Part shown: one piece after another, positions 34,947-43,452 of the stretch
How positions within the stretch are numbered: the stretch's first letter is position 1
Layout of the letters: every line of letters starts with the position of its first letter
NCBI GenBank assembly: GCA_043554545.1
Contig: CP121337.1
Coordinates: 2,294,001 to 2,358,000, forward strand
Direction: 5' to 3'
Length of the DNA stretch: 64,000 nt
From: UBA7330 sp043554545
GTDB lineage: Bacteria; Bacteroidota; Bacteroidia; Cytophagales; Cyclobacteriaceae
Notes under the pieces: model-generated
The model's database searches: none
What the model saw: the letters and a program-made list of their open reading frames with translations, nothing else
Told to the model about the DNA's origin: nothing
Translations under genes and position numbers: made by a program

Positions 34947-36212
34947 ATGTTAATAAAGTTTAGTGTTGAGAATTTTAAATCCATCTATAAAAGACTTGAA
35001 TTGTCCTTTATAGCGGAGTCACTCAAGCAACATGAGGAAACAAACCTCATAGTCACTGGCTTTCCAAAATTGAATTTATTAAAGGCACTTGCTATTTATG
35101 GTGCTAATTCAAGCGGTAAAACAAATCTGATTAAGGCAATGAGTTTTATGAAAGACTTCGTTCTTAATTCTGCTCTGAATTATCATCCTAATAGGTTAAT
35201 AAAAGTAGACCCGTATAGACTTATTCCTAAAGCCTGGAGAGAACCAAGTTACTTCGAAATTGAAATTATTGTCAATGAAAATAGATATCGATATGGGTTT
35301 GAAGTAACTGAGCAAAGAGTTGAAAAAGAGTATCTCTACTCAATTCTTAAAACAACTGAAAAAATGTTGTTTGAGAGAACAGACACTAATATTGAGTTCG
35401 GGATCTCTTTTAATGAAGGTTACGGTAAAGAAAAGTATATAAAACCCACTTCACTTTTTCTTTCAGTGGTAGCACAACTAAATGGCCCTATTTCATCTCA
35501 TATTATAGAATGGTTTAATAATCTCACTATTATCACTGATCAGAACTATCCCTCATTTGCAGGGTACACTGCCAAGCTCTTAACCAATTCAAGGTACTCG
35601 GAAACTATTCTAAAGCTATTAAAGGAAGGAGGTTTAGATTTTGATGATGTAGAATTACAACCAGTTAGCATCGGTGATAATTTAACACAATTTCTCAGCT
35701 ACGAGCTAAATGAAATTGTCCAGAAAAATTTTCCTGAGCAATTGCAGATATTGATAAGAAGAAAATTATATGATCTTAAGAATGAAGAACAAGGTTATAT
35801 AGATTTTGATTTGAAAGAAGAATCAGCTGGTTCTCAAAAGTTTTTTGCAATGTGTGGTCCTATCGTTAATAGTCTTGTAAATGGCTACCCAATAATTATT
35901 GATGAGCTTGATGCTCGTATCCATTACAAACTAGTTTATGCCTTAGTAAAATTGTATTGTAGTGACAAATTTGACTCCCATAATGGTCAAATATTATATA
36001 GTAACCATATGTTAGATTTAATGGACCGGAAATTACTTAGACGTGATCAGATTCTGATACTGTCAAAAATTAGACGACAAACTGAAATAACTTCAATACA
36101 TAAAGAAGGGGCAAGAAGTGATAAATCCTTTAAAAGTGACTATTTAAGTAATGAATTTGGTGGGATCCCTGATATTGAATTCAATCAACTGGATTTATTC
36201 AATGATGATTAG
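34947..36212 (+). CDS. AAA family ATPase of the COG1106/AbiL-RloA type (defence-associated)
   Basis: 421 residues of the SMC/OLD-like ABC-ATPase group. FSVENFKSIYKRLELSFIAES is the usual first strand, YGANSSGKTN (about residues 51-60) is the Walker A loop, EESAGSQKFFAMCGPIVNSL the signature region, and YPIIIDELDARIHYKL (Walker B near 319) is followed by ILYSNHMLDLMDRKLLRRDQI (switch His). This family forms two-gene abortive-infection systems with a RloB-type Toprim nuclease. No such partner follows here; only a 52-residue ORF is found. It is divergent from the metallo-beta-lactamase operon and likely belongs to the same defence island. Confidence 0.82.
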   Translation: MLIKFSVENFKSIYKRLELSFIAESLKQHEETNLIVTGFPKLNLLKALAIYGANSSGKTNLIKAMSFMKDFVLNSALNYHPNRLIKVDPYRLIPKAWREPSYFEIEIIVNENRYRYGFEVTEQRVEKEYLYSILKTTEKMLFERTDTNIEFGISFNEGYGKEKYIKPTSLFLSVVAQLNGPISSHIIEWFNNLTIITDQNYPSFAGYTAKLLTNSRYSETILKLLKEGGLDFDDVELQPVSIGDNLTQFLSYELNEIVQKNFPEQLQILIRRKLYDLKNEEQGYIDFDLKEESAGSQKFFAMCGPIVNSLVNGYPIIIDELDARIHYKLVYALVKLYCSDKFDSHNGQILYSNHMLDLMDRKLLRRDQILILSKIRRQTEITSIHKEGARSDKSFKSDYLSNEFGGIPDIEFNQLDLFNDD

Positions 36213-36257
36213 GAATTATTAAATTTTCTCTTTCAAAAAATAAAAAACTTTACTAAA

Positions 36258-36416
36258 GTGGCTATACCTATCAGACGTATTCCCATCCTTGGAGACAAAG
36301 TGGCTCTTTCTTTTATTCAGAAAGCGGAAGATGCTGCAAAGAAGAAAGGCACCATTGATTTTAGCAAACAAATCAGGTCTGCTAACAATATTCTTGCGAA
36401 GGCTCAATTAAGTTAA
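36258..36416 (+). CDS. Possible small helical protein (52 residues) after the ATPase gene
   Basis: A GTG start opens a frame reading MAIPIRRIPILGDKVAL, then SFIQKAEDAAKKKGTIDFSK and ends NNILAKAQLS. The composition (an N-terminal strand followed by an amphipathic helix and the GTIDFSKQ phrase) is protein-like and resembles small antitoxin-like ORFs I have seen in Bacteroidota, though I cannot name the family. It lies 45 bases behind the ATPase. It might be the remaining end of a larger lost gene. Confidence 0.4.
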   Translation: MAIPIRRIPILGDKVALSFIQKAEDAAKKKGTIDFSKQIRSANNILAKAQLS

Positions 36417-36757
36417 ATCACACATAATTTTTACTTTGGATCTTACCCATTGGAATTTTTTGACAGCTTAATTCCCCCGGATTTATCGGCCTTCCTTAAT
36501 TGCACCACAAAGGTTCTTAGGGAAAAGAAATAGGCTGGAGTGAAACGAAATGCTTATTTCGGCTAAATTAAACAGTCTTTGAGTGAATGAGGTTTGGCAT
36601 GGTCCAAATCCGAATGAATGAAATGTCTGTTTGCGGGGCGGGAAGAACCTGTGCAATGAAGGCCAGATAAACCCTGTGGTTTACTCCGGGGGAATTAAAG
36701 AAGGGCGGGGTTTGCCATCGGAAAACAGGCCGAAAATGCGGGCTGGCCTCTCCTATT
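36417..36757. other. Gene-free stretch with a GC-richer end
   Basis: About 340 bases with no convincing coding frame. The second half (36610-36750) is notably richer in G and C (for example GCGGGGCGGGAAG and GGGCGGGGTTTGCC) than the surrounding DNA, which suggests a different origin and fits with the plasmid-like or element-like genes that follow. A 92-codon frame on the minus strand through it looks accidental. Confidence 0.5.
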
Positions 36758-37522
36758 TTATAGTTCGATGACAGCATCTCTTTGGAACTCTTTGTGTTCA
36801 TCCTGTTCCAGGTAACCGAGCTGATTGGTGCAGAGATAAGTATCATTGATCTTAAAAGGCTTCATGTTCCAGTGATTGTGACCATAGATCCAGTAATCAA
36901 TTTTAAAGTCAAAAAAGATTCTCTCCATATCCACATGAAAGGCTTCTGAAAGATTAGAGCCAAAGGGATATTGACAGTGGGATGACTTGAATGGGACATG
37001 ATGAGTAACGACCACCGTTTTTCCATCGAATGACTTTGATAATTCTCTTTCAAGAAAGAGTCGGGAAGTATGGTGGCAATAATTATGATGCTTGACTTCA
37101 AATCGATCACCCCCATAAACACACTGACGGAAATCATTCATCATCCTATTGATATACAATATCCTATCCGGACTAATATCAGTCCATAGCGTTGAAAAAA
37201 GGATCCTTAACCCTTCCTTATAAATAGCCTTATTATTGATGTAGCTTACATTATCTTTTATCCTTTTCTCAAAGGATGGCATCACTTGTTTTACATCAAA
37301 AGTCTTGTGATAAAATTCATGATTCCCGGGGATGATATACACCTCCTTAAATTGTTCTGATATCTTCTCAAAGAAGACATTCTTCAACATCGGTTCATGG
37401 AGATAGGAAATATCTCCAGCCAACACAAGGATCTCTGCTTTCGGAATGAATAGATTACGCCTCATGAAGGCATCATTCACATCAAATTCCAGGTGTAGAT
37501 CGGACGCATACTGTATTTCCAT
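36758..37522 (-). CDS. Calcineurin-like metallophosphoesterase
   Basis: 254 residues from the ATG at 37522, whose start (MEIQYASDLHLEF) is typical; a start at 37546 would overlap the upstream gene. All five metal motifs are present: SDLHLEF, LAGDISY, PGNHEFY, VVTHHVPFKSS and GHNHW. The substrate is unknown (nucleotide, phosphodiester or protein). It follows the GIY-YIG-like gene with a ten-base gap, so the two are likely co-transcribed within a set of element-type genes. In islands like this such enzymes can act in nucleic-acid turnover, but this is a guess. Confidence 0.88.
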   Translation of the reverse strand: MEIQYASDLHLEFDVNDAFMRRNLFIPKAEILVLAGDISYLHEPMLKNVFFEKISEQFKEVYIIPGNHEFYHKTFDVKQVMPSFEKRIKDNVSYINNKAIYKEGLRILFSTLWTDISPDRILYINRMMNDFRQCVYGGDRFEVKHHNYCHHTSRLFLERELSKSFDGKTVVVTHHVPFKSSHCQYPFGSNLSEAFHVDMERIFFDFKIDYWIYGHNHWNMKPFKINDTYLCTNQLGYLEQDEHKEFQRDAVIEL

Positions 37523-37532
37523 TTTCCTCAAT

Positions 37533-37940
37533 TTAATGTTCTTCAAATTTATCTTTTAGCATATCAAATAACTGATCATAATAACCATATCTCCGTGACC
37601 CGGTCCAATGGTAGGTAGAATAATGATTTATCTCCTTTTCAACAGTCCTTCTGGTTTGATGGTAACAATCCACAACATGCTGAATAGGTAAATTGATAAC
37701 CCATTCATATCTACCCTTAAATAACCAATTTTTGAGACGCCTGGACATGAGCTGTTCGACCAGCTCTGCCTGCCAACGCTTTTCAAAATCAAATAACCGG
37801 ACTACCTGAAACGGCAGCTCCGGAAAATCCTTTTTGTATCGTCTTACTCTGGCTTTAAAATTTATCGTGATTCCGAATTTTGTGATCCCATTGATATCGA
37901 TCACATACAATTTAGCTGGTTTGTACCAGGTGCTTTCTTT
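37533..37940 (-). CDS. GIY-YIG-like nuclease domain protein
   Basis: 135 residues from the ATG at 37940 (MKESTWYKPAKLYVIDINGITKFGITINFKARVRRYKKDFP); a start at 37994 would add 18 residues. LYVIDINGITKFGIT followed by an Arg-rich turn corresponds to the GIY...YIG strands and the catalytic Arg of T5orf172/Mug113-type nucleases, and QAELVEQLMSRRL supplies the acidic helix with a Glu. DNA cleavage is inferred from the fold only. Neighbours are the phosphoesterase and an excisionase-like gene. Confidence 0.7.
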   Translation of the reverse strand, partial: KESTWYKPAKLYVIDINGITKFGITINFKARVRRYKKDFPELPFQVVRLFDFEKRWQAELVEQLMSRRLKNWLFKGRYEWVINLPIQHVVDCYHQTRRTVEKEINHYSTYHWTGSRRYGYYDQLFDMLKDKFEEH

Positions 37941-38061
37941 CATGATTAGAAGTTTTGGGTGGACATTTTTCCAGGACTTGAATGTCCATTCCAAAACTTC
38001 CGCCTTTCCTTGCTAACCCCCTCCTATCCTGATTCCGATTAACTTACCCTCTAGAAAATCA

Positions 38062-38265
38062 TTACATCCTGATACCACCACCTCTACCCCTATCTCTTTT
38101 GAGTCGATGAGCTTTCCCAAGCTCAAGGCCTTTCATAAAAAAGGTTGCATACTTGGCATTTGATCTGGAGAATTCCCTTTCGTATTCCCTGGCTTCTTCT
38201 GGTGATTCAGTTGCCAGGATGTAACCATGGCTAAAGGCCCGCTTAAATAATTCCAGGTCTTCCAT
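38062..38265 (-). CDS. Small helical protein of unknown function
   Basis: 67 residues: MEDLELFKRAFSHGYILA, TESPEEAREYEREFSRS, then KYATFFMKGLELGKAHRLKRDRGRGGGIRM. Two amphipathic helices end in a strongly basic Gly/Arg tail that could bind nucleic acid. It starts two bases after the excisionase-like gene ends, so they form one unit. Such small proteins are common in the control regions of integrative elements. Not recognised. Confidence 0.6.
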   Translation of the reverse strand: MEDLELFKRAFSHGYILATESPEEAREYEREFSRSNAKYATFFMKGLELGKAHRLKRDRGRGGGIRM

Positions 38266-38267
38266 GA

Positions 38268-38543
38268 TTAAAATTTGGATTGTTTGGTTGTTTTCATGTA
38301 TTCCAATACATCCGATTTCTTGTAAATAATAAGTTTAGCACTCACTTTATAGAAAGGTAATTTTCCTTCATTTCGAATTTTTTGCATGGTCGTTGGTGAG
38401 GTGATTCGAAGCATCTCCATGGTTTCGGCTATGGTTAGAAAAAGTATTTTATCCTGACCAGCATATTTGGGAGCTATCGAATCCAGAGCTCTGCTCATTG
38501 TTTTCTCCATCAATTCGTCAGATAAGCAGGTTCGATCAGACAT
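38268..38543 (-). CDS. Excisionase-like helix-turn-helix protein
   Basis: 91 residues. ILFLTIAETMEMLRITSPTTMQKIRNEGKLPFYKVSAKLIIYKKSDVLEYM is the MerR-like winged helix of the HTH_17/excisionase family, which binds DNA near element ends or regulates them. An N-terminal helix of about 30 residues precedes it. No integrase gene is found in the window, so it marks a degraded or partial integrative element. It is the first gene of a minus-strand set with the small basic protein, the GIY-YIG-like protein and the phosphoesterase. Confidence 0.82.
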   Translation of the reverse strand: MSDRTCLSDELMEKTMSRALDSIAPKYAGQDKILFLTIAETMEMLRITSPTTMQKIRNEGKLPFYKVSAKLIIYKKSDVLEYMKTTKQSKF

Positions 38544-39145
38544 ATGAGATTTTTATTTCTAAATATAGCAAATACGTCATTCAATTAACCGTGATAGGAT
38601 GATCCGGAAGGCTCAAACCATGCAATCCAAACGAAGTGCAGGTTGCATCACACAAGCGGTCCCTCACTTGTCAAGGTCTAATTTCCGTTATATGAAAAAA
38701 GTATTTTTCAGATGCGGAAATTGTACCTTGCGTTTCATCTACATTTACAATCATAAATCACACTAAAATCTAACTTAATCCTGTCCCTGAACCGTTAAGA
38801 TCAGCGATTAGAAATAGGCAAATACAATCAAGGATTTTTTTTAAAAGAAATTTTCAATCAGATTTCAAAATTTAACCTGATGGTCTTAATCAATGAATAA
38901 AAAGCAATTTTGAGAGAATGGAATTTTATGTAAATTTTCGGTTATTGGGAGATCAATGAATTGAGAAAACCGTTATAAAATGATTCATTAGAGAGTGAAT
39001 GAATTAGTGAATGTTTGAATTATTTAAATCATTCATTCACTCAATAAAGACTTAATGAATTTATTCATTCATGATTTCTCTATTTCATGATTTTATAAAA
39101 TATAGATTGATAGCAGTTTTGAAAGAATAAACGGACGCTCCATCA
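38544..39145. repeat. Gene-free region with clustered inverted repeats
   Basis: About 600 AT-rich bases with no convincing frame. GAGTGAATGAAT at 38993-39004 and ATTCATTCACTC at 39031-39042 are perfect inverted copies 26 bases apart. ATGAATTTATTCAT (about 39055-39068) is a palindrome, and CATGATTT occurs twice just after it. The repeated ATTCATTC motif suggests binding sites or an end of a mobile element. It lies upstream of the excisionase-like gene and downstream of the AbiEii gene. Confidence 0.6.
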
Positions 39146-39826
39146 TCAACTGCTCTGCAAAGGCAGATTTTCAAAAGCTTGGATTATCAGTGAGGGGGTC
39201 ACTTCCTCGTCAGAGATTAAACCCTCCATTGGATCTTTGATATATAAGGACTCAAGCAACTCATCATTCTTGAGCTTCTTAATTGCCTGATTATACAATA
39301 GAGGTTTTCTATTCTTTCTCCCACAATATCTTGAGCTCATGATATCTGCGTATGCCTCATAAAATTGTTCATGGGTAAAAGATTTAGATAAGTGATAAAG
39401 GTCATACACATCCCGCCACTCATTTCTAAGGTACAGGGCTACAAGTTTCATCCCCAGCAAATCCCTAATACTGGGTAAATTGATAGCACCTAGTTTTTCC
39501 GTCTCTTTTGGGCCATGAAACTGATGTTCTGCTCTCAATTGGACTTTTACATCATCAAGAAATAACGTTGCATCAGAATCCTCAATTAACTGAATCTGAA
39601 ATTTTGTAAAATCAGATTTGAATCTGTCGAGGAGTCTATCAATATGGGGTAGCTTGAATTTTTTACCTGGAAACTTATTGTAAGCAAACAGGTCGATATC
39701 CTCACTAAGCCTATGGTTTATTCTTATGGCAACGCCAGTTCCTCCAATAAGATTGTATGAGTCTAATTCCGGATATTTCATCAAAACGTCCAGAACCTTC
39801 GAAGTACTTTCAGAAACTCCTTTCAA
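39146..39826 (-). CDS. Nucleotidyltransferase toxin, AbiEii/AbiGii family
   Basis: 226 residues. The start YNLIGGTGVAIRINHRLSEDIDLFAY is the diagnostic motif (GGTxxAxxxxHRxSxDIDLF), in which the GG and the DxDLF acidic pair form the nucleotidyltransferase active site. It is followed by LGAINLPSIRDLLGMKLVALYLRNEWRDVYDLYHL, also conserved. AbiEii toxins add nucleotides to target RNAs and cause growth arrest on infection. It overlaps the upstream DUF6922-like gene by four bases, the usual two-gene order. Confidence 0.9.
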   Translation of the reverse strand: MKGVSESTSKVLDVLMKYPELDSYNLIGGTGVAIRINHRLSEDIDLFAYNKFPGKKFKLPHIDRLLDRFKSDFTKFQIQLIEDSDATLFLDDVKVQLRAEHQFHGPKETEKLGAINLPSIRDLLGMKLVALYLRNEWRDVYDLYHLSKSFTHEQFYEAYADIMSSRYCGRKNRKPLLYNQAIKKLKNDELLESLYIKDPMEGLISDEEVTPSLIIQAFENLPLQSS

Positions 39827-40161
39827 TAAGAATGTGCTATTTTTTTTCTCTTATTATCAGAGATATATCGAGCGGGATTTTTGCTTTCGAAAAAGAATCT
39901 AACGATCTCCTTTTGTTTCTCAGGAAAGAATCCACCCATTAAAAGCTGTTCTTTCCACACTTTTCTGATTAGCGATTTATTATAAGCTTTCTTGAGATCA
40001 TTCCAATCTCTTCTTTCTCCATTAACCAAAAGCTTTTCAATGATCAGATCATCGGACAGACTATTCACTTTATCCTTATCGTATGACCATAATAATCCTG
40101 AATACTGACCTAATAGCCGTCTTTCAAGTTTATTTCTCACTGAATAATTCTGAATATTCAC
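39823..40161 (-). CDS. Probable antitoxin partner of AbiEii (DUF6922-like)
   Basis: 112 residues. RRLLGQYSGLLWSYDKDKVNSLSDDLIIEKLLVNGERRDWNDLKKAY followed by IRKVWKEQLLMGGFFPEKQKEIVRFFFE is the helical pattern of the DUF6922 proteins found in front of AbiEii-type toxins in Bacteroidota. It is the first gene of the pair and overlaps the toxin start. An antitoxin role is inferred from position. The family name is from memory. Confidence 0.72.
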   Translation of the reverse strand: MNIQNYSVRNKLERRLLGQYSGLLWSYDKDKVNSLSDDLIIEKLLVNGERRDWNDLKKAYNKSLIRKVWKEQLLMGGFFPEKQKEIVRFFFESKNPARYISDNKRKKIAHSY

Positions 40162-40351
40162 AATTCAAATTTAGTTATTTAACAAATCAACGACAAAATT
40201 CGATCCAATCTCCTCTATGTTAAGGTCCCTGACATCTTTGTTTTGTAGTGAAGCCTGCGTAACGTCAAGCAAAACACGTCTTGCTCCCTCCGAAAAAGTG
40301 AATCCTACCACGAGGAGTAATTGTGAATAACTGAAATAATAACTATTTTGA

Positions 40352-41545
40352 ATGGCAATGAAAAGGCCCCTACTCTTCAAATTATCTCCTTTAATCCTGA
40401 TACTTATTATTTTAATAGTTAGCTGCAGAGATAAATTATATGACTCACAATCTACGCATGTAGCTGAAGTGGCTAATATCTATCAGGTAGATCCGGGCAG
40501 TGCTTCTGAAGCTAAACTTTCGGATCTTGTTGCTGAGGTAGAATATACTCCTTTGAATCTACCTTCAGAGTTGTTCTTTAGTAGTACAATTAAGGCCATC
40601 CATCACAATGATCATTTCTATTTTTTAGACCGGGTTCCACAGGGTACAGAATCAAACATATTTTGCTTTGATCAATCTGGAAATTTTAAATATGTCATTG
40701 ATGAGATGGGAAGGGGACCAGGGGAATATGCACGAATCATGGACTTTGATGTCACTGATGAGCATGTCATCATCTACGCCGAAAAGGGGTTTTTATTTTA
40801 TGATGTTAGCTCCGGAGAGTTCGTGAAATCAATGGATAAAGCCAATTTGAGTTCGAACTCATTTTCAGTACTGGATGGAAATATAATCTTGATGGAGGCA
40901 GGCCGATTTCAGCAAAACAAGCCAAAAAACCAGCTCAAAGTATATGATATGGAAACCAAGAATGTGATCCATGAAGATGTCCCGTTTAATATCGCTTCGC
41001 TGAAGTTGAGTCACATCTATCGATATACTTTCAAAGCCCGGGACACAGTTTCTGCCTTACCTATGTACAGCCAAATTGTATACCGGGCTTTCAAGCACGA
41101 TGGAAACTATTTAATTAAACCTGCATATGAACTAGACTTTGGAGATCATTGGATACCAAATCAGGTTCTGGCTAATTCATATAAAAACCGGGAGAAATTC
41201 TTCGCTTCTCAAAAGGACTTTGTAAATGCAGCCGAAATCTTTGAGACCGATGATATCATTTATGCACACTATGAATTAAACTATCACCAAATTAGTGAGA
41301 ACTATACATTCATCCATGATCGAAGAACGAATAAAAGTTTAAACATTGATTCATTCAATGAGAATTCCATTGGCTGGATTGGGAAGCCGCTTGCTACCCA
41401 GGATGACTGGATTGTCAATCTGGTGGCCCCCTTCGAGATTGAAGATGCTGATATTGAACCAAATGACCAACTAAAAGAAATCCTGGATCAAACAACTGAT
41501 GAAGGACAACCTATTTTGGTAAAGGTGAAGTTTAGGGTTGAGTAG
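40352..41545 (+). CDS. Six-bladed beta-propeller lipoprotein 1
   Basis: 397 residues (or 395 from the second ATG at 40358). The signal KLSPLILILIILIVSC ends in a lipobox Cys, so it is probably anchored in the outer or inner membrane. The mature protein consists of repeated beta units, with the family motif GRGPGEYARIMDFDV in the second blade after FDQSGNFKYVIDEMG. Related proteins are called 6-bladed beta-propeller/DUF5128-like; the ligand is unknown. It is the first of six such genes in 18 kb. An IS21 fragment begins 14 bases after its stop. Confidence 0.85.
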   Translation: MAMKRPLLFKLSPLILILIILIVSCRDKLYDSQSTHVAEVANIYQVDPGSASEAKLSDLVAEVEYTPLNLPSELFFSSTIKAIHHNDHFYFLDRVPQGTESNIFCFDQSGNFKYVIDEMGRGPGEYARIMDFDVTDEHVIIYAEKGFLFYDVSSGEFVKSMDKANLSSNSFSVLDGNIILMEAGRFQQNKPKNQLKVYDMETKNVIHEDVPFNIASLKLSHIYRYTFKARDTVSALPMYSQIVYRAFKHDGNYLIKPAYELDFGDHWIPNQVLANSYKNREKFFASQKDFVNAAEIFETDDIIYAHYELNYHQISENYTFIHDRRTNKSLNIDSFNENSIGWIGKPLATQDDWIVNLVAPFEIEDADIEPNDQLKEILDQTTDEGQPILVKVKFRVE

Positions 41546-41558
41546 ACAGACTTGATAG

Positions 41559-41711
41559 TTGAACATCATAGATGACAGGTATAACAACGCATCAACTATA
41601 GTCGCATCCCAAATCCCAGTATCTGCCTGGTATGATATTATCGGGGAGGGTACAATAGCGGATGCAATACTGGATAGGCTGGTCAACTCCTCACATCGAA
41701 TAGATCTGAAG
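41559..41711 (+). pseudogene. 3' fragment of an IS21-family istB ATPase gene
   Basis: The 51 codons read NIIDDRYNNASTIVASQIPV, then SAWYDIIGEGTIADAILDR and LVNSSHRIDLK, which is the well-known C-terminal region of IstB helpers of IS21. The expected next residues (GESLR) are missing. Instead the sequence becomes the reversed end of the glycosyltransferase gene, whose last codons lie in this fragment. A stop precedes it in frame, so only the fragment remains. Confidence 0.8.
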
Positions 41712-43037
41712 TGGGTGCATGGTAATAATGTCAGAGACTACTTTGCTCATACCAAATAAAAGAATACTAGTAACTATCGCTTTGCACATAATAAGCCAAT
41801 TCTTATTTGATATTTTATTCCAAATAGCATTTGTAACAGCTTTTAGCCCAACGATCGAGATGACGATTAAAGGGGGGTAAATAAAATATAAATGTCGCCA
41901 TCCATTGTAAAGTGTCGAATTCAGTATGATTACTGCAAGAAGGGGCAGCAGGAATAGGCAAAGGAACACTAGATTATTTCTTTCATACTTGTTAGAATAT
42001 AACACTAATTTATTTTTGATAATAGTAATTGTCACAAACCACATCCCCAACAAAAAAGTCACCAGATATAGAATTGGAGTGGAGATAGCAATCCATCCGG
42101 GGATGTAGTACCAGGGGAGGTTATCGGGATATACAAAATCACCCATGAAGAAAATACTATTTCTCCATCTGAAATGACTCATTGATGTAAATGAATATAG
42201 AAAATGATGCATTGGGTCTGACCATAAGAATGGCCAGAGGAAGATAGTAAAAGCAGCAAAAAAGAGAATAAATAGCATTGATGATGTCAGATAACTTTTC
42301 AATACTTCCAGCCTTTTTCCATTCTTTAACCATTCAAGCATCATAAAGCCTACTGTTATTGCTGGTATATATATAGCTACTATTCTTGTGCTTACGGCCA
42401 TCGCGCAAGCAAAAGCATGGAGAATGATATACTTCATGCTCTTGGAATCGAGATATCTGAACAGGGTGTAGGCACTGATGATGCACCAACTTAACAGAGG
42501 GATATCTTTAGGGTTGTAAAAGGAGTTGGCAAAAATCCGAGGACTCAGTATCAAAAACAGAGTACCCAAAAGTGCTAACTTCCAATTATATGTATGATAT
42601 TCAATTATCCTGAAAAAGAAAATGGTACTTATCCAAAAAAGTATAAACACCATAAAATGTCTCAAAAGAAAGACGTCACGTGAATTATTTAATCCCAGGG
42701 ATAGCTCTGCAAAGTAGGCAACCATCTGAAAAATCACACCATAGTCTCGGTGATCGTAGTATTTAATATCTAGGTTATAAACATGTTTAACTGGGAATGC
42801 ATGTCCAAAAATGTTATTTACGTACTCAAACGATACAATACCATGTTTTCGTTGGATAGGCTCATCCATTGAAACTCCATAATCATCAAAAATCTGGGAG
42901 CCAATGAATAAGTATATAAGGAAAAAAATCCATACAATTAAATCTCTGGTTCCGAATTTCTTCTTAAAACCAGATATCATAGAAGCAGTATCAGGTTCAA
43001 GATGACTCAGATATCTAAATGCATTCTTTATACTCAT
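41691..43037 (-). CDS. Glycosyltransferase family 39-like membrane protein, probably 3'-truncated
   Basis: 448 residues with about ten transmembrane helices. Early residues DDYGVSMDEPIQRKHGIVSFEYV hold the acidic DE motif of the first periplasmic loop of GT39/ArnT-type enzymes, followed by SPRIFANSFYNPKDIPLLSW, NGWRHLYFIYPPL and helices typical of the family. They transfer sugars from lipid-linked donors at the membrane. The last five residues (QIYSM) are encoded by the istB fragment, so the native C-terminus after ITMHPL has been lost; the remaining core may or may not be active. It points against the propeller genes around it. Confidence 0.8.
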   Translation of the reverse strand: MSIKNAFRYLSHLEPDTASMISGFKKKFGTRDLIVWIFFLIYLFIGSQIFDDYGVSMDEPIQRKHGIVSFEYVNNIFGHAFPVKHVYNLDIKYYDHRDYGVIFQMVAYFAELSLGLNNSRDVFLLRHFMVFILFWISTIFFFRIIEYHTYNWKLALLGTLFLILSPRIFANSFYNPKDIPLLSWCIISAYTLFRYLDSKSMKYIILHAFACAMAVSTRIVAIYIPAITVGFMMLEWLKNGKRLEVLKSYLTSSMLFILFFAAFTIFLWPFLWSDPMHHFLYSFTSMSHFRWRNSIFFMGDFVYPDNLPWYYIPGWIAISTPILYLVTFLLGMWFVTITIIKNKLVLYSNKYERNNLVFLCLFLLPLLAVIILNSTLYNGWRHLYFIYPPLIVISIVGLKAVTNAIWNKISNKNWLIMCKAIVTSILLFGMSKVVSDIITMHPLQIYSM

Positions 43038-43204
43038 CGTTAATATTTAAACCTAACTCCCCAGTCTGGGATATTCTAAATCCAGAAAGTAAATTTTTTC
43101 TACCACAGACAATCAACGAATGTAGTTTAATAAATTATAACTCAAAACGTATTAATGAGCAGATCTTTATTTTGAATAATAAAAAAATAGGATTATGTTT
43201 ACTT

Positions 43205-43237
43205 ATTGGCAAACACCTAATTTAGTTATTTGCCAAT
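43205..43237. repeat. Inverted repeat in the gap before the first peptide gene
   Basis: ATTGGCAAA (43205-43213) and TTTGCCAAT (43229-43237) are perfect inverted copies with a 15-base spacer. They could be an operator or a terminator without a T run. The rest of 43038-43452 shows no gene and no clear promoter. Confidence 0.5.
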
Positions 43238-43452
43238 TAATATAACTATTATTTGAGATTTTTTCATTTTATTAATGACGGATACTGCTATTAGGAAATG
43301 TAAAGAACTTAAGGTTGTACTTAATTGCATGCCAGAGTGATCCTGCTCGGGAAAGAATGGGTAAGGAAGATTAGACAGGCAGCACTCATTAAAGATAGAA
43401 CTCATGAGTCATTTTAATAATTAATTTTTAACATCTAAATCTTACTAATTCA

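Noticed and set aside
36568..36846. 92-codon frame on the minus strand at 36.6-36.8 kb
   Set aside because: It overlaps the end of the phosphoesterase gene in another frame, starts without a ribosome binding site and has an unlikely composition in a GC-rich stretch.
40171..40380. 69-codon frame on the minus strand between the DUF6922-like gene and propeller 1
   Set aside because: It overlaps the start and signal peptide of propeller 1 and has no recognisable domain. Its position nine bases before the antitoxin gene is suggestive, but the composition is not convincing.
41559..41759. Intact small protein of 66 residues
   Set aside because: The first 51 codons are an istB fragment and the last 15 are the reversed end of the glycosyltransferase gene.
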